38,430 nucleotides of DNA from a virus. Location: the IMG/VR virus record IMGVR_UViG_3300008267_000130, positions 1 to 38,430 of that record, one strand, 5' to 3'. Below, piece after piece: positions 16,534-24,656 of this stretch. Each line of letters opens with the position of its first letter. Position 1 is the stretch's first letter. The notes beneath the pieces are model-generated. The model was not told the origin of the DNA. It worked only from the letters and a program-made list of their open reading frames with translations, and did not search any database. Both the position numbers and the translations under genes were made by a program.

Positions 16534-17811
16534 ATGGCATATCCTGTACTTACGCCAGCTTCAAATAGTTCAAAAAGTATATTACCCCAAACTGGTAGTA
16601 TCCTAAATGTTGTAACTGGCACATTACCATTTGGCGTTTATGTAAACCCAAACTACTGGTCTACATCGCAGATAGATCTTTATAAGCAAGGTTCTGCTGA
16701 ACAGGTTGCATTTGTTTATCGTAAATTAGGTGGTGACGTTCTTGATATCGAAATTGTTGAAAATCAAGTCCATGCAGCTTATGAGGAAGCGTGTTTAGAA
16801 TATTCGTATCTTCTTAACATACATCAAACAAAAAACTCTCTAGGACGCGCCCTTGGCTCTAAAACAGGGTCTTTTGATGAGAAGGGCCAACTAACAGGCT
16901 CAGATATATCGGGAGATCAACATTTAGAATTAAAATATCCTAAATTTTCATTAGGCTATGCTCAAAGAGTCGGCCAAGGATATTCGCAAGTAGCTTCATT
17001 AAACGGTACGGAACCGATCTATTCGGCATCAATACCAGTTAAAGCAGGCGTACAAGATTATGATCTACAAGCAATATTGATGGCGTCCCCATACCATAGC
17101 GGAAACGTAGACAATAAACGCGTACTTATTAAAAAAGTATATTATAAAACAACAGCCGCATCATGGAATTTTTATGGTTACTTCGGCGGTCTTAACGTTG
17201 TTGGCAACTTAAGCACATATGGTCAATATGCTGATGATAGCACGTTTGAAGTTATACCAGTATGGCAAAACAAACTACAAGCTATGGCATATGAAGACGC
17301 TATTAAAACAAGAGTGTCTGATTATTCTTATCAAATTAAAAATAATATGTTAAGAATTTTTCCAGTTCCTTCAACAAGCGGTCCTATCAATTTTTGGTTT
17401 GAATATCAATTACCTGTTGATCCATTCTCTGGGCAGAGTGATAATATCACTGATGCCCAAACAGATGGCGTCAACAATATGAATTCTATTCCATTTCAAA
17501 ACATACCATATGATAAAATTAATTCAATTGGTAAGCAGTGGATACGCCGTTTTTGTTTATCGCTTTGTAAAGAAATGCTAGGCCATATCCGCAGTAAATT
17601 CGCTACAATACCAATCCCCGGCGAAACAGTTACTTTAAATGGTCCCGCACTTGTTACAGAGGCGAAAGCAGAGCAAACGGCATTACGGGATGAGCTAATT
17701 AAAGTTCTTGATGAAACAACATACGATAAACTTCTTGAGCGTGATGTTGCAATTAGCGAAAATTCTCTTAAGATTCAATCGCCAATTCCAAACCTAATCT
17801 ATGTAGGATAA
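16534..17811 (+). CDS. Neck / head-completion structural protein (probably gp13-like)
   Basis: 425 residues. The N-terminal 60 are Ser/Thr-rich; the pattern VYRKLGGDVLDIEIVENQVHAAYEEACLEYSYL is seen in virion proteins just after the capsid gene in distant T4-like phages, where neck genes 13 and 14 sit. The C-terminal third (RIFPVPS...FWFEYQLP, then a helical WIRRFCLSLCKEMLGHIRSKF) resembles connector-type proteins. No enzyme motifs. Three nt separate it from the next gene, which is gp14-like, so gp13 is the best guess, but a direct T4 gp13 match is not obvious. Confidence 0.6.
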   Translation: MAYPVLTPASNSSKSILPQTGSILNVVTGTLPFGVYVNPNYWSTSQIDLYKQGSAEQVAFVYRKLGGDVLDIEIVENQVHAAYEEACLEYSYLLNIHQTKNSLGRALGSKTGSFDEKGQLTGSDISGDQHLELKYPKFSLGYAQRVGQGYSQVASLNGTEPIYSASIPVKAGVQDYDLQAILMASPYHSGNVDNKRVLIKKVYYKTTAASWNFYGYFGGLNVVGNLSTYGQYADDSTFEVIPVWQNKLQAMAYEDAIKTRVSDYSYQIKNNMLRIFPVPSTSGPINFWFEYQLPVDPFSGQSDNITDAQTDGVNNMNSIPFQNIPYDKINSIGKQWIRRFCLSLCKEMLGHIRSKFATIPIPGETVTLNGPALVTEAKAEQTALRDELIKVLDETTYDKLLERDVAISENSLKIQSPIPNLIYVG

Positions 17812-17814
17812 TAG

Positions 17815-18309
17815 ATGGCTAAAAAGAAAAATAAATGGGAACAGCCGGAAGCTCCACCACCACCACTGTTCACAGGTCAAAAAGAAAAAGATCTTGTTAA
17901 GCAAGTAAATGATGAGCTTATTGAGCGCGTAATAGGTCAATCTGTTGTATATTATCCAATAAGCTTAGAACATACAAATTTTCATCCTTTATATGGTGAA
18001 GCGTTGAGAAAAACTTTTCTACCACCAGTGCATATACACGCACTTGTAGAGTGGGAAGGATACAAAACAACAACAAACAATTTTGGCGTAGATAGGCGTC
18101 CAAGTATTATTGTACATTTTCATAAACGTCGTCTTACAGAAGACCAAGATTTATATGTACGTGAAGGCGATTTTCTTTTTTATGATGATGCATATTTTGA
18201 AATTGTAACATTATTAGAACCAAAGCGTTTATTTGGTGATGCAAAATATAAGATGGAAATAGCTGCAAAATGTATTAAAGCACGCCAAGGCATTTTTGAT
18301 GCTAAATAA
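17815..18309 (+). CDS. Neck protein (probably gp14-like)
   Basis: 164 residues. A charged/Pro-rich N-terminus (EAPPPP) leads into a conserved core: RVIGQSVVYYPISLEHTNFH, then VDRRPSIIVHFHKRRL, then EGDFLFYDDAYFEIVTLLEP and LFGDAKYKMEIAAKCIKAR. A beta-rich domain with a GDF..Y....FEI pattern and a final sensing of an F-G-x-x-K-ME strand is what gp14-type neck proteins show. Shorter than T4 gp14 (256). Placement before the sheath supports a neck or head-tail joining role. Confidence 0.65.
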   Translation: MAKKKNKWEQPEAPPPPLFTGQKEKDLVKQVNDELIERVIGQSVVYYPISLEHTNFHPLYGEALRKTFLPPVHIHALVEWEGYKTTTNNFGVDRRPSIIVHFHKRRLTEDQDLYVREGDFLFYDDAYFEIVTLLEPKRLFGDAKYKMEIAAKCIKARQGIFDAK

Positions 18310-18340
18310 ATGGATTTTGGGAAAAAAAGTATCTATTTAT

Positions 18341-18348
18341 TATAAGTT
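18341..18348 (+). promoter_or_regulatory. Candidate late promoter upstream of tail sheath
   Basis: TATAAGTT matches the T4 late element TATAAATA at 6 of 8 positions. It lies 40 nt before the sheath ATG in the longest gap of this area (79 nt). It sits in the loop of a weak inverted repeat, TCTATT (18332-18337) with AATAGA (18351-18356). Chance occurrence is likely in AT-rich DNA, so confidence is low. Confidence 0.3.
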
Positions 18349-18388
18349 TTAATAGATTTAGAAATTACAGTTTTAGGAGAATATATTA

Positions 18389-20923
18389 ATGGCTATTGAA
18401 AAGTTCAGATTTGTATCCCCCGGCGTACAAGTCAATGAAATAGACGAAAGTGTTATTCAGCCACAACCACCAGCAATTGGGCCAGTTGTTATTGGTCGTA
18501 CTGCTCGCGGTCCTGCTATGCAACCTGTACAAGTTACAAATGTTGCTGAATTAGAAAGAGTCTTTGGCCCTGCCTCAAATGGTGTTGTAGGAGCCGCTGA
18601 TGTTTGGCGTACTGGTGTTCCAACCTCACCAACTCTTGCTACATATGCCGCTAGAGCGTTCTTAGCAAATTCATCTCCAGTAACTGTTGTTCGTCTTGCT
18701 GGTGTTGATAAAAACGGTGGTTCGGACGAACCCGGCTGGACAGTTGGCGGTAACGTTTATGGCTTATTCAGCGTTAATGCATCTAATACTGGAGCCTTAT
18801 CGGCAGTATTTTATACAAATGCCACAACTGTTATTCAGATTGATAGCGGAAGTGGTAGCTTTACTATAAATAATTCTGCATCTGTTACTGGCGGCGAATT
18901 TGTTTTAAAAGTTAGCGGAGCAACTTCTGAACAAACATATACTGCTTCACTAGAAGCAGCATCAGGTAGCTTTGTAAGAAAAATTTTCAATACAAACCCA
19001 ACAAGATTCAGCACAAGCGATGTTTCTTCTGATATTTCACAAAATTACTTCTTAGGTGAAACTTTTGAAAATACCCTACAAACTGGTTACACAAAAGTAT
19101 ATCTTGCGCAACTTTCTTCATCATTTAAGACATTTGAAGTAGAAGCGGAATCTGCTGAAAGCGGTTATGTTATTAGCGATCATTCAGATAATCTTGCTGC
19201 AAATGCTATTAATCTATTTAAATTTGTTGGTTTAAATGGTGGCGCAAGCACTTCAAGAGATATCAAAATTTCTATTGAAAATGTGCGTGCATCAAAAAAT
19301 ACAAATGTAACAAAATATGGTACATTTGATGTAGTTGTTCGTAAGTTATTTGAACCAACAGGCGCTCCTGTTGTTCTAGAAAGATTTACGGGTGTTAATT
19401 TAGACGTAAACTCTGGTGATTTTATTGCAAAGCGTATTGGTGATTCTTGGCGTGAATGGGATATGGCAAATTCCCGTTATGTTGAATATGGTTCATATCC
19501 AAATCGCTCATCATATATTCGCGTACAAATGGCAGAAGCAGCTAACGGGGTACAAGCAGATATCCCACCAGAGGCTCTACCACACGGTTTCATAATTAAA
19601 GGCAGACCATCTATAAGCGGAGCAAGCGTAGCCGCTCTCACTGGTGGCTCTACATATCCAACAATTTCATTACTATCCCCCGGTGGTTCTGAAATAAATG
19701 CTTCCACAGCAAAATCAACAAGATTTGGTCTTAAGTCGCATCCAACAAACAACGCTGACCTAGTAGATATCCTACGTCAAAAACCATCTGCTGGCGCGAC
19801 AGCATCAGATACAGTATTCTCTACCCGTTATATCCAAGGTACAGCAACTGGATTTAAAACATATACTGCTGGCACAAGAAACAGTCTTGATTTACTAACA
19901 GGTGGTTATGTTCTTGGATTTGATCTTCCAATGTACGGCGGCAGCGATGGTAGCGATATTACCGAAGCGGAACCATTTGTTAATGAATTCCTTCTAGACG
20001 ATACAGTAGATGAAACAACTAGCGCACCATATAGATCAATAAAGGCCGCGATTGATATTGTTGCAAATCCTGAAGTCCTTGATATGAATCTACTAGTTAT
20101 CCCCGGTCTTAAGAACGCTGCTCTAACCAGTTTAATGGTTGAAACATGCAAAGCCCGTGGCGATGCTATGGCAATTATCGATCTAGAAGGTGATTACAAG
20201 TACTCATATGAAACAAACAATAACGTGGCAGTAAGACCATCAAACACAACAGATGTTATTACAAATCTAACTGCTCGCGCTATAGACAATAGCTACGGTG
20301 CTGCTTATTTCCCAGCGGTATTCGTACAAAGCGAAGGTATCTTCCTACCAGCTTCAATTGCTGCTCTTGGTGCATTTGGTGGTACAGAAGGTCGTAGTGC
20401 CCTTTGGTTTGCACCAGCAGGCTTTACAAGAGGTGGATTAACCCAAGCTAATGCTGGTATCGGTGTTACAAAGACTGCTCTGCAATTAACTTCTGCTGAT
20501 CGTGATGCCCTATACGAAGTTAATATTAACCCAATTGCAACATTCCCAAGTGAAGGCGTTGTTATCTTTGGTCAAAAGACCCTACAAACAACTCCAAGCG
20601 CTCTTGACAGAGTAAACGTTCGCCGTCTTTTGAACTTTATCAAGAAGCAAATTTCAGTTGCAGCAACTCGCGTTCTATTTGAACCAAACGTTCAAACAAC
20701 TTGGAATAACTTCAAAGGTATTGTTGAGCCATTCCTTTTTGCAATTAGAAGTGCATATGGCCTTGATGATGCGCGTGTTGTACTTGATAGCACAACAACA
20801 ACTGCCGATCTTGTAGACCGCAATATCATGTACTGCAAGATCTTATTAAAGCCAACTAGAGCAATAGAATTCATCGCAATTGATTTCGTTGTTACAAACT
20901 CTGGCGCTTCTTTCACAGAATAA
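18389..20923 (+). CDS. 18: Tail sheath protein (gp18-like)
   Basis: 844 residues. This is the contractile sheath subunit polymerising around the tube. The N-terminus FVSPGVQVNEIDES is the classic sheath opening that forms inter-subunit handshakes, and the C-terminal 150 residues (VNVRRLLNFIKKQISVAATRVLFEPN, then AIEFIAIDFVVTNSG) match the conserved sheath core. The middle 300 residues are beta-rich Ser/Gly/Thr-rich insertion domains; the total is longer than T4 gp18 (659). By eye, codon use in the last third looks more like the capsid gene than the first part does. AGGAGA lies 8 nt upstream of the start. Confidence 0.95.
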   Translation: MAIEKFRFVSPGVQVNEIDESVIQPQPPAIGPVVIGRTARGPAMQPVQVTNVAELERVFGPASNGVVGAADVWRTGVPTSPTLATYAARAFLANSSPVTVVRLAGVDKNGGSDEPGWTVGGNVYGLFSVNASNTGALSAVFYTNATTVIQIDSGSGSFTINNSASVTGGEFVLKVSGATSEQTYTASLEAASGSFVRKIFNTNPTRFSTSDVSSDISQNYFLGETFENTLQTGYTKVYLAQLSSSFKTFEVEAESAESGYVISDHSDNLAANAINLFKFVGLNGGASTSRDIKISIENVRASKNTNVTKYGTFDVVVRKLFEPTGAPVVLERFTGVNLDVNSGDFIAKRIGDSWREWDMANSRYVEYGSYPNRSSYIRVQMAEAANGVQADIPPEALPHGFIIKGRPSISGASVAALTGGSTYPTISLLSPGGSEINASTAKSTRFGLKSHPTNNADLVDILRQKPSAGATASDTVFSTRYIQGTATGFKTYTAGTRNSLDLLTGGYVLGFDLPMYGGSDGSDITEAEPFVNEFLLDDTVDETTSAPYRSIKAAIDIVANPEVLDMNLLVIPGLKNAALTSLMVETCKARGDAMAIIDLEGDYKYSYETNNNVAVRPSNTTDVITNLTARAIDNSYGAAYFPAVFVQSEGIFLPASIAALGAFGGTEGRSALWFAPAGFTRGGLTQANAGIGVTKTALQLTSADRDALYEVNINPIATFPSEGVVIFGQKTLQTTPSALDRVNVRRLLNFIKKQISVAATRVLFEPNVQTTWNNFKGIVEPFLFAIRSAYGLDDARVVLDSTTTTADLVDRNIMYCKILLKPTRAIEFIAIDFVVTNSGASFTE

Positions 20924-20947
20924 TTAAAGTAATAGGAGAATAAATAA

Positions 20948-21478
20948 ATGGCTTTCTGGAGCGAAACAACATTAGATCCAAAGCGTCAGTTTAAGTTTAA
21001 GGTTTCGTTTACGCTACTTGGGCAACAAGATTCACAGTTCATTGCCCAATCTGCGCAACGACCACAATATACAATTGGCGACACAACAAAGGTAGATTTT
21101 TTAGATAAGCAATTCCACTTTCCCGGTAAAATTACTTGGAATACAGTAGATATTAAGTTTGTCGATGCAGAAGGTGCGCCAAATGCATCGCGAGCTTCAT
21201 ATGCTTATCTGATCAATGCTGGCTGGGTAAATCCACAATTTACTGGTGGTCAAAACCCAGACTTTAGCACAATTTCTAAGCGTGCAGCAGTAGCAAATGG
21301 CGGCGTAGTTACAGTTAACGTTCTTAATTCATTAGGCGCAGTTCTTGATAAATGGACATTGAGAAATGCATTTATTACAAAAGTCGCTCTTAATGATCTA
21401 GACTATACACAAGAAGGTATTTTAACTGCAACTTATACTTTCCGTTACGATTGGGCTGATTATAGCCAAAACGAATAA
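20948..21478 (+). CDS. 19: Tail tube protein (gp19-like)
   Basis: 176 residues, close to T4 gp19 (163). It builds the inner tube around which the sheath contracts. Family pattern: MAFWSETTLDPKRQFKFKV start, SAQRPQYTIGDTTK, a DKQFHFPGKITWNTVDIKFVD strand pair and a closing YTFRYDWADY. It follows the sheath by 24 nt with AGGAGA upstream of the start. The next gene encodes a clear but diverged relative of this domain. Confidence 0.94.
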   Translation: MAFWSETTLDPKRQFKFKVSFTLLGQQDSQFIAQSAQRPQYTIGDTTKVDFLDKQFHFPGKITWNTVDIKFVDAEGAPNASRASYAYLINAGWVNPQFTGGQNPDFSTISKRAAVANGGVVTVNVLNSLGAVLDKWTLRNAFITKVALNDLDYTQEGILTATYTFRYDWADYSQNE

Positions 21479-21511
21479 AGTAAGCTTTTTTTAAAAACAG
21501 CCTACTTATAT

Positions 21512-21519
21512 TATAAATA
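21512..21519 (+). promoter_or_regulatory. Candidate T4-type late promoter (exact TATAAATA)
   Basis: TATAAATA is identical to the T4 late promoter element. It lies in the 64-nt gap after the tube gene, with the next ATG at 21543 and a GAGG ribosome site between. T4 late promoters need only this element, the gp55 sigma factor and the sliding clamp, so no -35 box is expected. gp55 is not in the window. Confidence 0.6.
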
Positions 21520-21542
21520 CTTTCATATAAGAGGGCGCTGAT

Positions 21543-23528
21543 ATGGCTTTTTGGGATAATCCATCTGATTTGTTACCTAAACAACAAAACAGGTGGATTA
21601 TTTCTTTTGGTAAACATGATGTTACAGACGCAACAAATATTAATAAATTACCATTTTATTTTGCTAAAAGCGTTGATCGACCATCGTTTGACATAGGCAT
21701 CATACAGGCAAAATACCTTTATTCTCATACGTTTAATTTCCCTAAAAGACCTGTTTGGAAACCAATAAAAATAACATTTTATGATGCAATTGTTACTGCT
21801 GCTCTTGAAAGAGGATTAGGACAAAAATTTATTACGGATTATACAATCAGTAGTAATAAAAAACAAGCTGTAATTATTGATTCCCACCGCTCAACACAGC
21901 TATTTTTTTATAATCTATTACTTGAAGCAGGATATATACAGCCACAAGATAAAGACTATAACGAAGATAACAATTTAAGATTTAGATCTTACCCTTTTAA
22001 GAGTTCTTTAATTTCTTCTTTAGTTGGAGAAGATAATAAATTAACAATATATGAAATTCCTCCATTTTTAACGGATAAAGATAAAATAAAAACAAATCCA
22101 GAAGGCATAAGATTAGGAAAAAATTATAAATTTAATGATGATCTGAATATTGGTAAAGAAGATGCCAGAGAAGATCAGCGTACAGTTTACAGTACGCTAC
22201 AAACTTTTAAAGAAAATGCTTATGAAGGTTGGGAATTATATAATCCATTAATTTCAGATGTTAATTTTGATAGATTAGATTATACATCAGACCTTATTGC
22301 TTCTGTAACAATAACTTTATATTATGATTGGGCAAAATTAATTTTACAGGGAACTGGCGCGGTTCCAAAATCCCCATCTGTAACAGAAAAAAAAGCAGAA
22401 GAAAAAAAGCAAGAAACTCCTATGGTTGAAGAAGCAAAAAGTAAACCTACAGGTGGGCAACCACCAGTAGAACCACCAGCGCCAGTGCCACCACCAGCGC
22501 CACCACCAGTAGAACCACCAGTAGAACCACCAGTAAAACCACCAGCGCCAGTGCCACCTACAGGCGGTCAACCAATTTTAGAAAAAATTGGCGGTAAAGA
22601 AGACAATCTAGAAGAAAAAATATATTCTAATCCTACACCACAAGAATTTAGAAATGGCGGTGTTATTGGCGGAACAATAAAACTTGGAGGTATATCTGCT
22701 CCTAAAGAACCAACTCTTTTAGATATATTAAATGAAAATCCAGTAGATTTTGGCAAACCTACAATTCCAAATATACCAGAATCTAAACCAGAATTTCCTA
22801 TTGGTTTTACATCAAGAGGCGAGTCATCAAATCCAGATCTTTCGCTTAAACCAGCAGGGCCAAGAGAAATTACAATAGAAATACCAAAATTAGGTGAAAA
22901 AGCTCCAACGCCTCCGCTAGAATACATAGAAACGCCAGTTCCAGAAATAGAACGCAAACCAGCAAATATTCAACCAGAATTTCCAGATTCTAGACCGGGT
23001 GAAATAGAAGAATTAGATGAACAAATAGCACAAATAAAAAGAATAGGCGAGGAAACTGAAAGAAGGGAGAAGACAGCAGAATTAGCCAAAAAAACATTTG
23101 GTGACCTTGTATATGAAAAAAAGGCAGAAATGCCCGGAATACCTGTGTATAACCCAGAACCTATAACAGAAGAAAGATTAGAGGCTTATGAATCTTTTGA
23201 AGGTCAAGGAGAAAATACAAGAAAAGTTGTTGAGCAAAGAAAAGAGCTGATAACAATACCAGCAGGTACAAGAGTTGTTGATTATCAAGATCCGTTTAAG
23301 GTAACATTTACCGATTATGAATGGAGAAGCTCCGGCTTGCTAGAAAGTGCGCCATATAAAACATATGTCGATTTTCTTACAGGCGGAAGGGAATGGGACA
23401 CACTTAGCCCAGATGAAAGATTTACAATTAATGAACAATTAAGCCAATTTGAAACAGAAGCTGAAGTCTATGCAGAACAAAGAAGAGAGCGTAGAAGAGC
23501 AAGTGTAAGGCGAACCAGCCAGCAATAG
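21543..23528 (+). CDS. Second tail-tube-like protein with long Pro-rich extension
   Basis: 661 residues. Residues 1-270 are a diverged tube domain: MAFW start, SVDRPSFDIG (tube: SAQRPQYTIG), SHTFNFPKRPVWKPIKITFYDA, and closing DRLDYTSDLIASVTITLYYDWAKL. It holds an insertion near 90-210 absent from the first tube protein. Residues 280-345 are Lys/Glu- then Pro-rich, 345-560 are charged and low complexity, and 560-661 form a more ordered end (TRVVDYQDPFKVTFTDYEW) with a very basic tail. Tube paralogues in T4 (gp48, gp54) start the tube at the baseplate, so an initiator or tip role is plausible. The extension could reach outside the tube. Confidence 0.7.
   Translation: MAFWDNPSDLLPKQQNRWIISFGKHDVTDATNINKLPFYFAKSVDRPSFDIGIIQAKYLYSHTFNFPKRPVWKPIKITFYDAIVTAALERGLGQKFITDYTISSNKKQAVIIDSHRSTQLFFYNLLLEAGYIQPQDKDYNEDNNLRFRSYPFKSSLISSLVGEDNKLTIYEIPPFLTDKDKIKTNPEGIRLGKNYKFNDDLNIGKEDAREDQRTVYSTLQTFKENAYEGWELYNPLISDVNFDRLDYTSDLIASVTITLYYDWAKLILQGTGAVPKSPSVTEKKAEEKKQETPMVEEAKSKPTGGQPPVEPPAPVPPPAPPPVEPPVEPPVKPPAPVPPTGGQPILEKIGGKEDNLEEKIYSNPTPQEFRNGGVIGGTIKLGGISAPKEPTLLDILNENPVDFGKPTIPNIPESKPEFPIGFTSRGESSNPDLSLKPAGPREITIEIPKLGEKAPTPPLEYIETPVPEIERKPANIQPEFPDSRPGEIEELDEQIAQIKRIGEETERREKTAELAKKTFGDLVYEKKAEMPGIPVYNPEPITEERLEAYESFEGQGENTRKVVEQRKELITIPAGTRVVDYQDPFKVTFTDYEWRSSGLLESAPYKTYVDFLTGGREWDTLSPDERFTINEQLSQFETEAEVYAEQRRERRRASVRRTSQQ
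22452..22568 (+). repeat. Proline-repeat coding microsatellite
   Basis: Codons 304-342 of the second tube protein repeat units of CCACCAGTAGAA and CCACCAGCGCCA type, encoding PPVE and PPAP motifs. It is flanked on both sides by similar ACAGGTGGGCAACC-like segments (TGGQP in the protein), so the block may have grown by slippage or unequal recombination. Length variation between related phages would be expected. Confidence 0.8.
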
Positions 23529-23539
23529 AAAGGTAAAAC

Positions 23540-24415
23540 ATGAGGAATAACCTAGAAGAACAATTAGAAAACCTAAGACAACAAGGCGGTAAAGACGTAA
23601 TACCAGAAGTTGCAACAAGTGGTGTACTTAATTTTGTTGCTATAACTGAAATGGTTGAAATTCCTTCAAGGGGAAAATTTTACCCATCAGAACATCCACT
23701 CCACGGCAAAGATTGTGTTGAAATTAAGCAAATGACGGCTAAGGAAGAAGATATATTAACAAATAAGTCTTATATCAAGAAAGGTATATTACTAGATAAA
23801 TTAGTAGAATCACTTCTTGTTAATAAAAGTATACCTGTCCAAACGCTTTTAGTTGGCGATAAAAATGCAATAATTATTGCGGCAAGAGCGTCAGCATACG
23901 GCCCAGAATATAAAGTTGCTGTTTCTTGTGTAGAATGTGGAAGTAAAAATAATTTAAATATTAATTTAGAAGATAAAGAGCTTAGAGATACAGAAGAAAT
24001 AGATAGAGATTTAGAATTAAATCCCAATTTAAAACACACAAGATTTGAAAATGGTTCTATTCTTTTCCAATTGCCAAAAACAGGATGGCAAGTTAAATGT
24101 AAGTTGCTGAATGGTGATGATGAAAAGCGACTTATGGGTTTTTTGGAAACAAAAAAACGGATGAGTGAAAATACAGACCTAACTGTTTTAGAACAACTTT
24201 TTGTTATCGTCGAAGAAATAAATGGCATATCAGATAAAAAAATATTGGATCAAGCAATAAGTATTATGCCAGCCTTTGATGCAAAATTTTTAAGAACAAC
24301 TTATGCTAAATTAATTCCAAATGTAACAATACAAAAACGTTTCTCTTGCAGTACGTGCGCTGCCGTACAAGAATTGGAGGTTCCTTTTACGCAGGAATTT
24401 TTTTGGCCTAAGTAA
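23540..24415 (+). CDS. Tail assembly chaperone / baseplate hub assembly protein (gp26-like)
   Basis: 291 residues. After a helical start, VEIPSRGKFYP at 39-49 and VEIKQMTAKEEDILTN at 60-75 give the pattern of gp26-type proteins of T4-like phages, annotated as baseplate hub or its assembly factor. Four cysteines, C130/C133 (SCVECG) and C270/C273 (SCSTC), probably bind zinc and bracket the second half. The stop lies 28 nt before a short ORF in another frame, and the tape measure follows. In most long-tailed phages that place is held by tail assembly chaperones made as two proteins by frameshifting; I infer this locus plays that role. Confidence 0.65.
   Translation: MRNNLEEQLENLRQQGGKDVIPEVATSGVLNFVAITEMVEIPSRGKFYPSEHPLHGKDCVEIKQMTAKEEDILTNKSYIKKGILLDKLVESLLVNKSIPVQTLLVGDKNAIIIAARASAYGPEYKVAVSCVECGSKNNLNINLEDKELRDTEEIDRDLELNPNLKHTRFENGSILFQLPKTGWQVKCKLLNGDDEKRLMGFLETKKRMSENTDLTVLEQLFVIVEEINGISDKKILDQAISIMPAFDAKFLRTTYAKLIPNVTIQKRFSCSTCAAVQELEVPFTQEFFWPK
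24398..24404 (+). other. Candidate programmed frameshift site (T7 run)
   Basis: Seven T at the end of the gp26-like gene (codons GAA TTT TTT TGG, 18 nt before the stop). A +1 or -2 shift here enters the frame that continues through 24405-24587 without a stop, giving a C-terminally extended protein. A -1 shift ends after about three codons. GGAGG at 24376-24380 lies 17 nt upstream and could act as an internal Shine-Dalgarno stimulator. The shift itself is inferred. Confidence 0.35.
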
Positions 24416-24443
24416 TGATTATCAAAAAAATATTTATGAACAA

Positions 24444-24587
24444 ATGTTTCTTCTAAAGCACTATGGCGGCTGGTCTTTTATTGAGATATATAATTTACCA
24501 GTTGGTTTAAGAGATTGGTTCTTTGAAAGATTAAGTAAAGAAATAAAAGAAGAAGCAGAAAGATACAAAAAAGCTTCACAGAAATAA
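24444..24587 (+). CDS. Small downstream chaperone-like ORF (GT-type partner)
   Basis: 47 residues from the first in-frame ATG, but the frame is open upstream through the end of the gp26-like gene. No ribosome site precedes the ATG, so it may be expressed only as a frameshift extension. The sequence LLKHYGGWSFIEIYNLPVGLRDWF, here cited as LLKHYGGWSF then YNLPVGLRDWF, followed by a charged helix, resembles small proteins after gp26-like genes in marine T4-like phages. If translation runs from the frame shift, DYQKNIYEQ is included, matching the usual YIYEQ opening of that family. It ends 3 nt before a terminator stem. Confidence 0.6.
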   Translation: MFLLKHYGGWSFIEIYNLPVGLRDWFFERLSKEIKEEAERYKKASQK

Positions 24588-24590
24588 AAA

Positions 24591-24616
24591 AGCGCAGATT
24601 TGTCTGCGCTTTTTTT
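24591..24616 (+). terminator. Rho-independent terminator before tape measure
   Basis: Perfect 8-bp stem AGCGCAGA (24591-24598) with TCTGCGCT (24603-24610), loop TTTG, then six T. A run of A before the stem would let it work on the other strand as well. It separates the chaperone-like locus from the tape measure unit. Confidence 0.92.
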
Positions 24617-24623
24617 CTATTTG

Positions 24624-24631
24624 TATAATTA
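24624..24631 (+). promoter_or_regulatory. Candidate late promoter upstream of tape measure
   Basis: TATAATTA matches the T4 late element at 7 of 8 positions. It lies just past a strong terminator and 26 nt before the tape measure ATG, where a new promoter is needed. No -35 box is seen at 16-18 nt upstream, which favours a late rather than a sigma70 promoter. GAGG follows near 24642. Confidence 0.5.
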
Positions 24632-24656
24632 TTATATAACTTGAGGTAGTTATTGT

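Noticed and set aside
22452-22568. CRISPR-like array
   Set aside because: Repeats are in-frame proline codons without spacers of constant length.
22344-22571. Minus-strand ORF encoding a Trp-rich protein
   Set aside because: It is the mirror of the CCACCA proline repeats on the + strand and has no ribosome site or homology.
24398-24415. A -1 shift on the T7 run
   Set aside because: The -1 frame meets TAA within about three codons, so it cannot join the downstream ORF.
24415-24456. ATG overlapping the stop of the gp26-like gene as start of the next protein
   Set aside because: Its frame ends after 13 codons and does not enter the conserved LLKHYGG frame.
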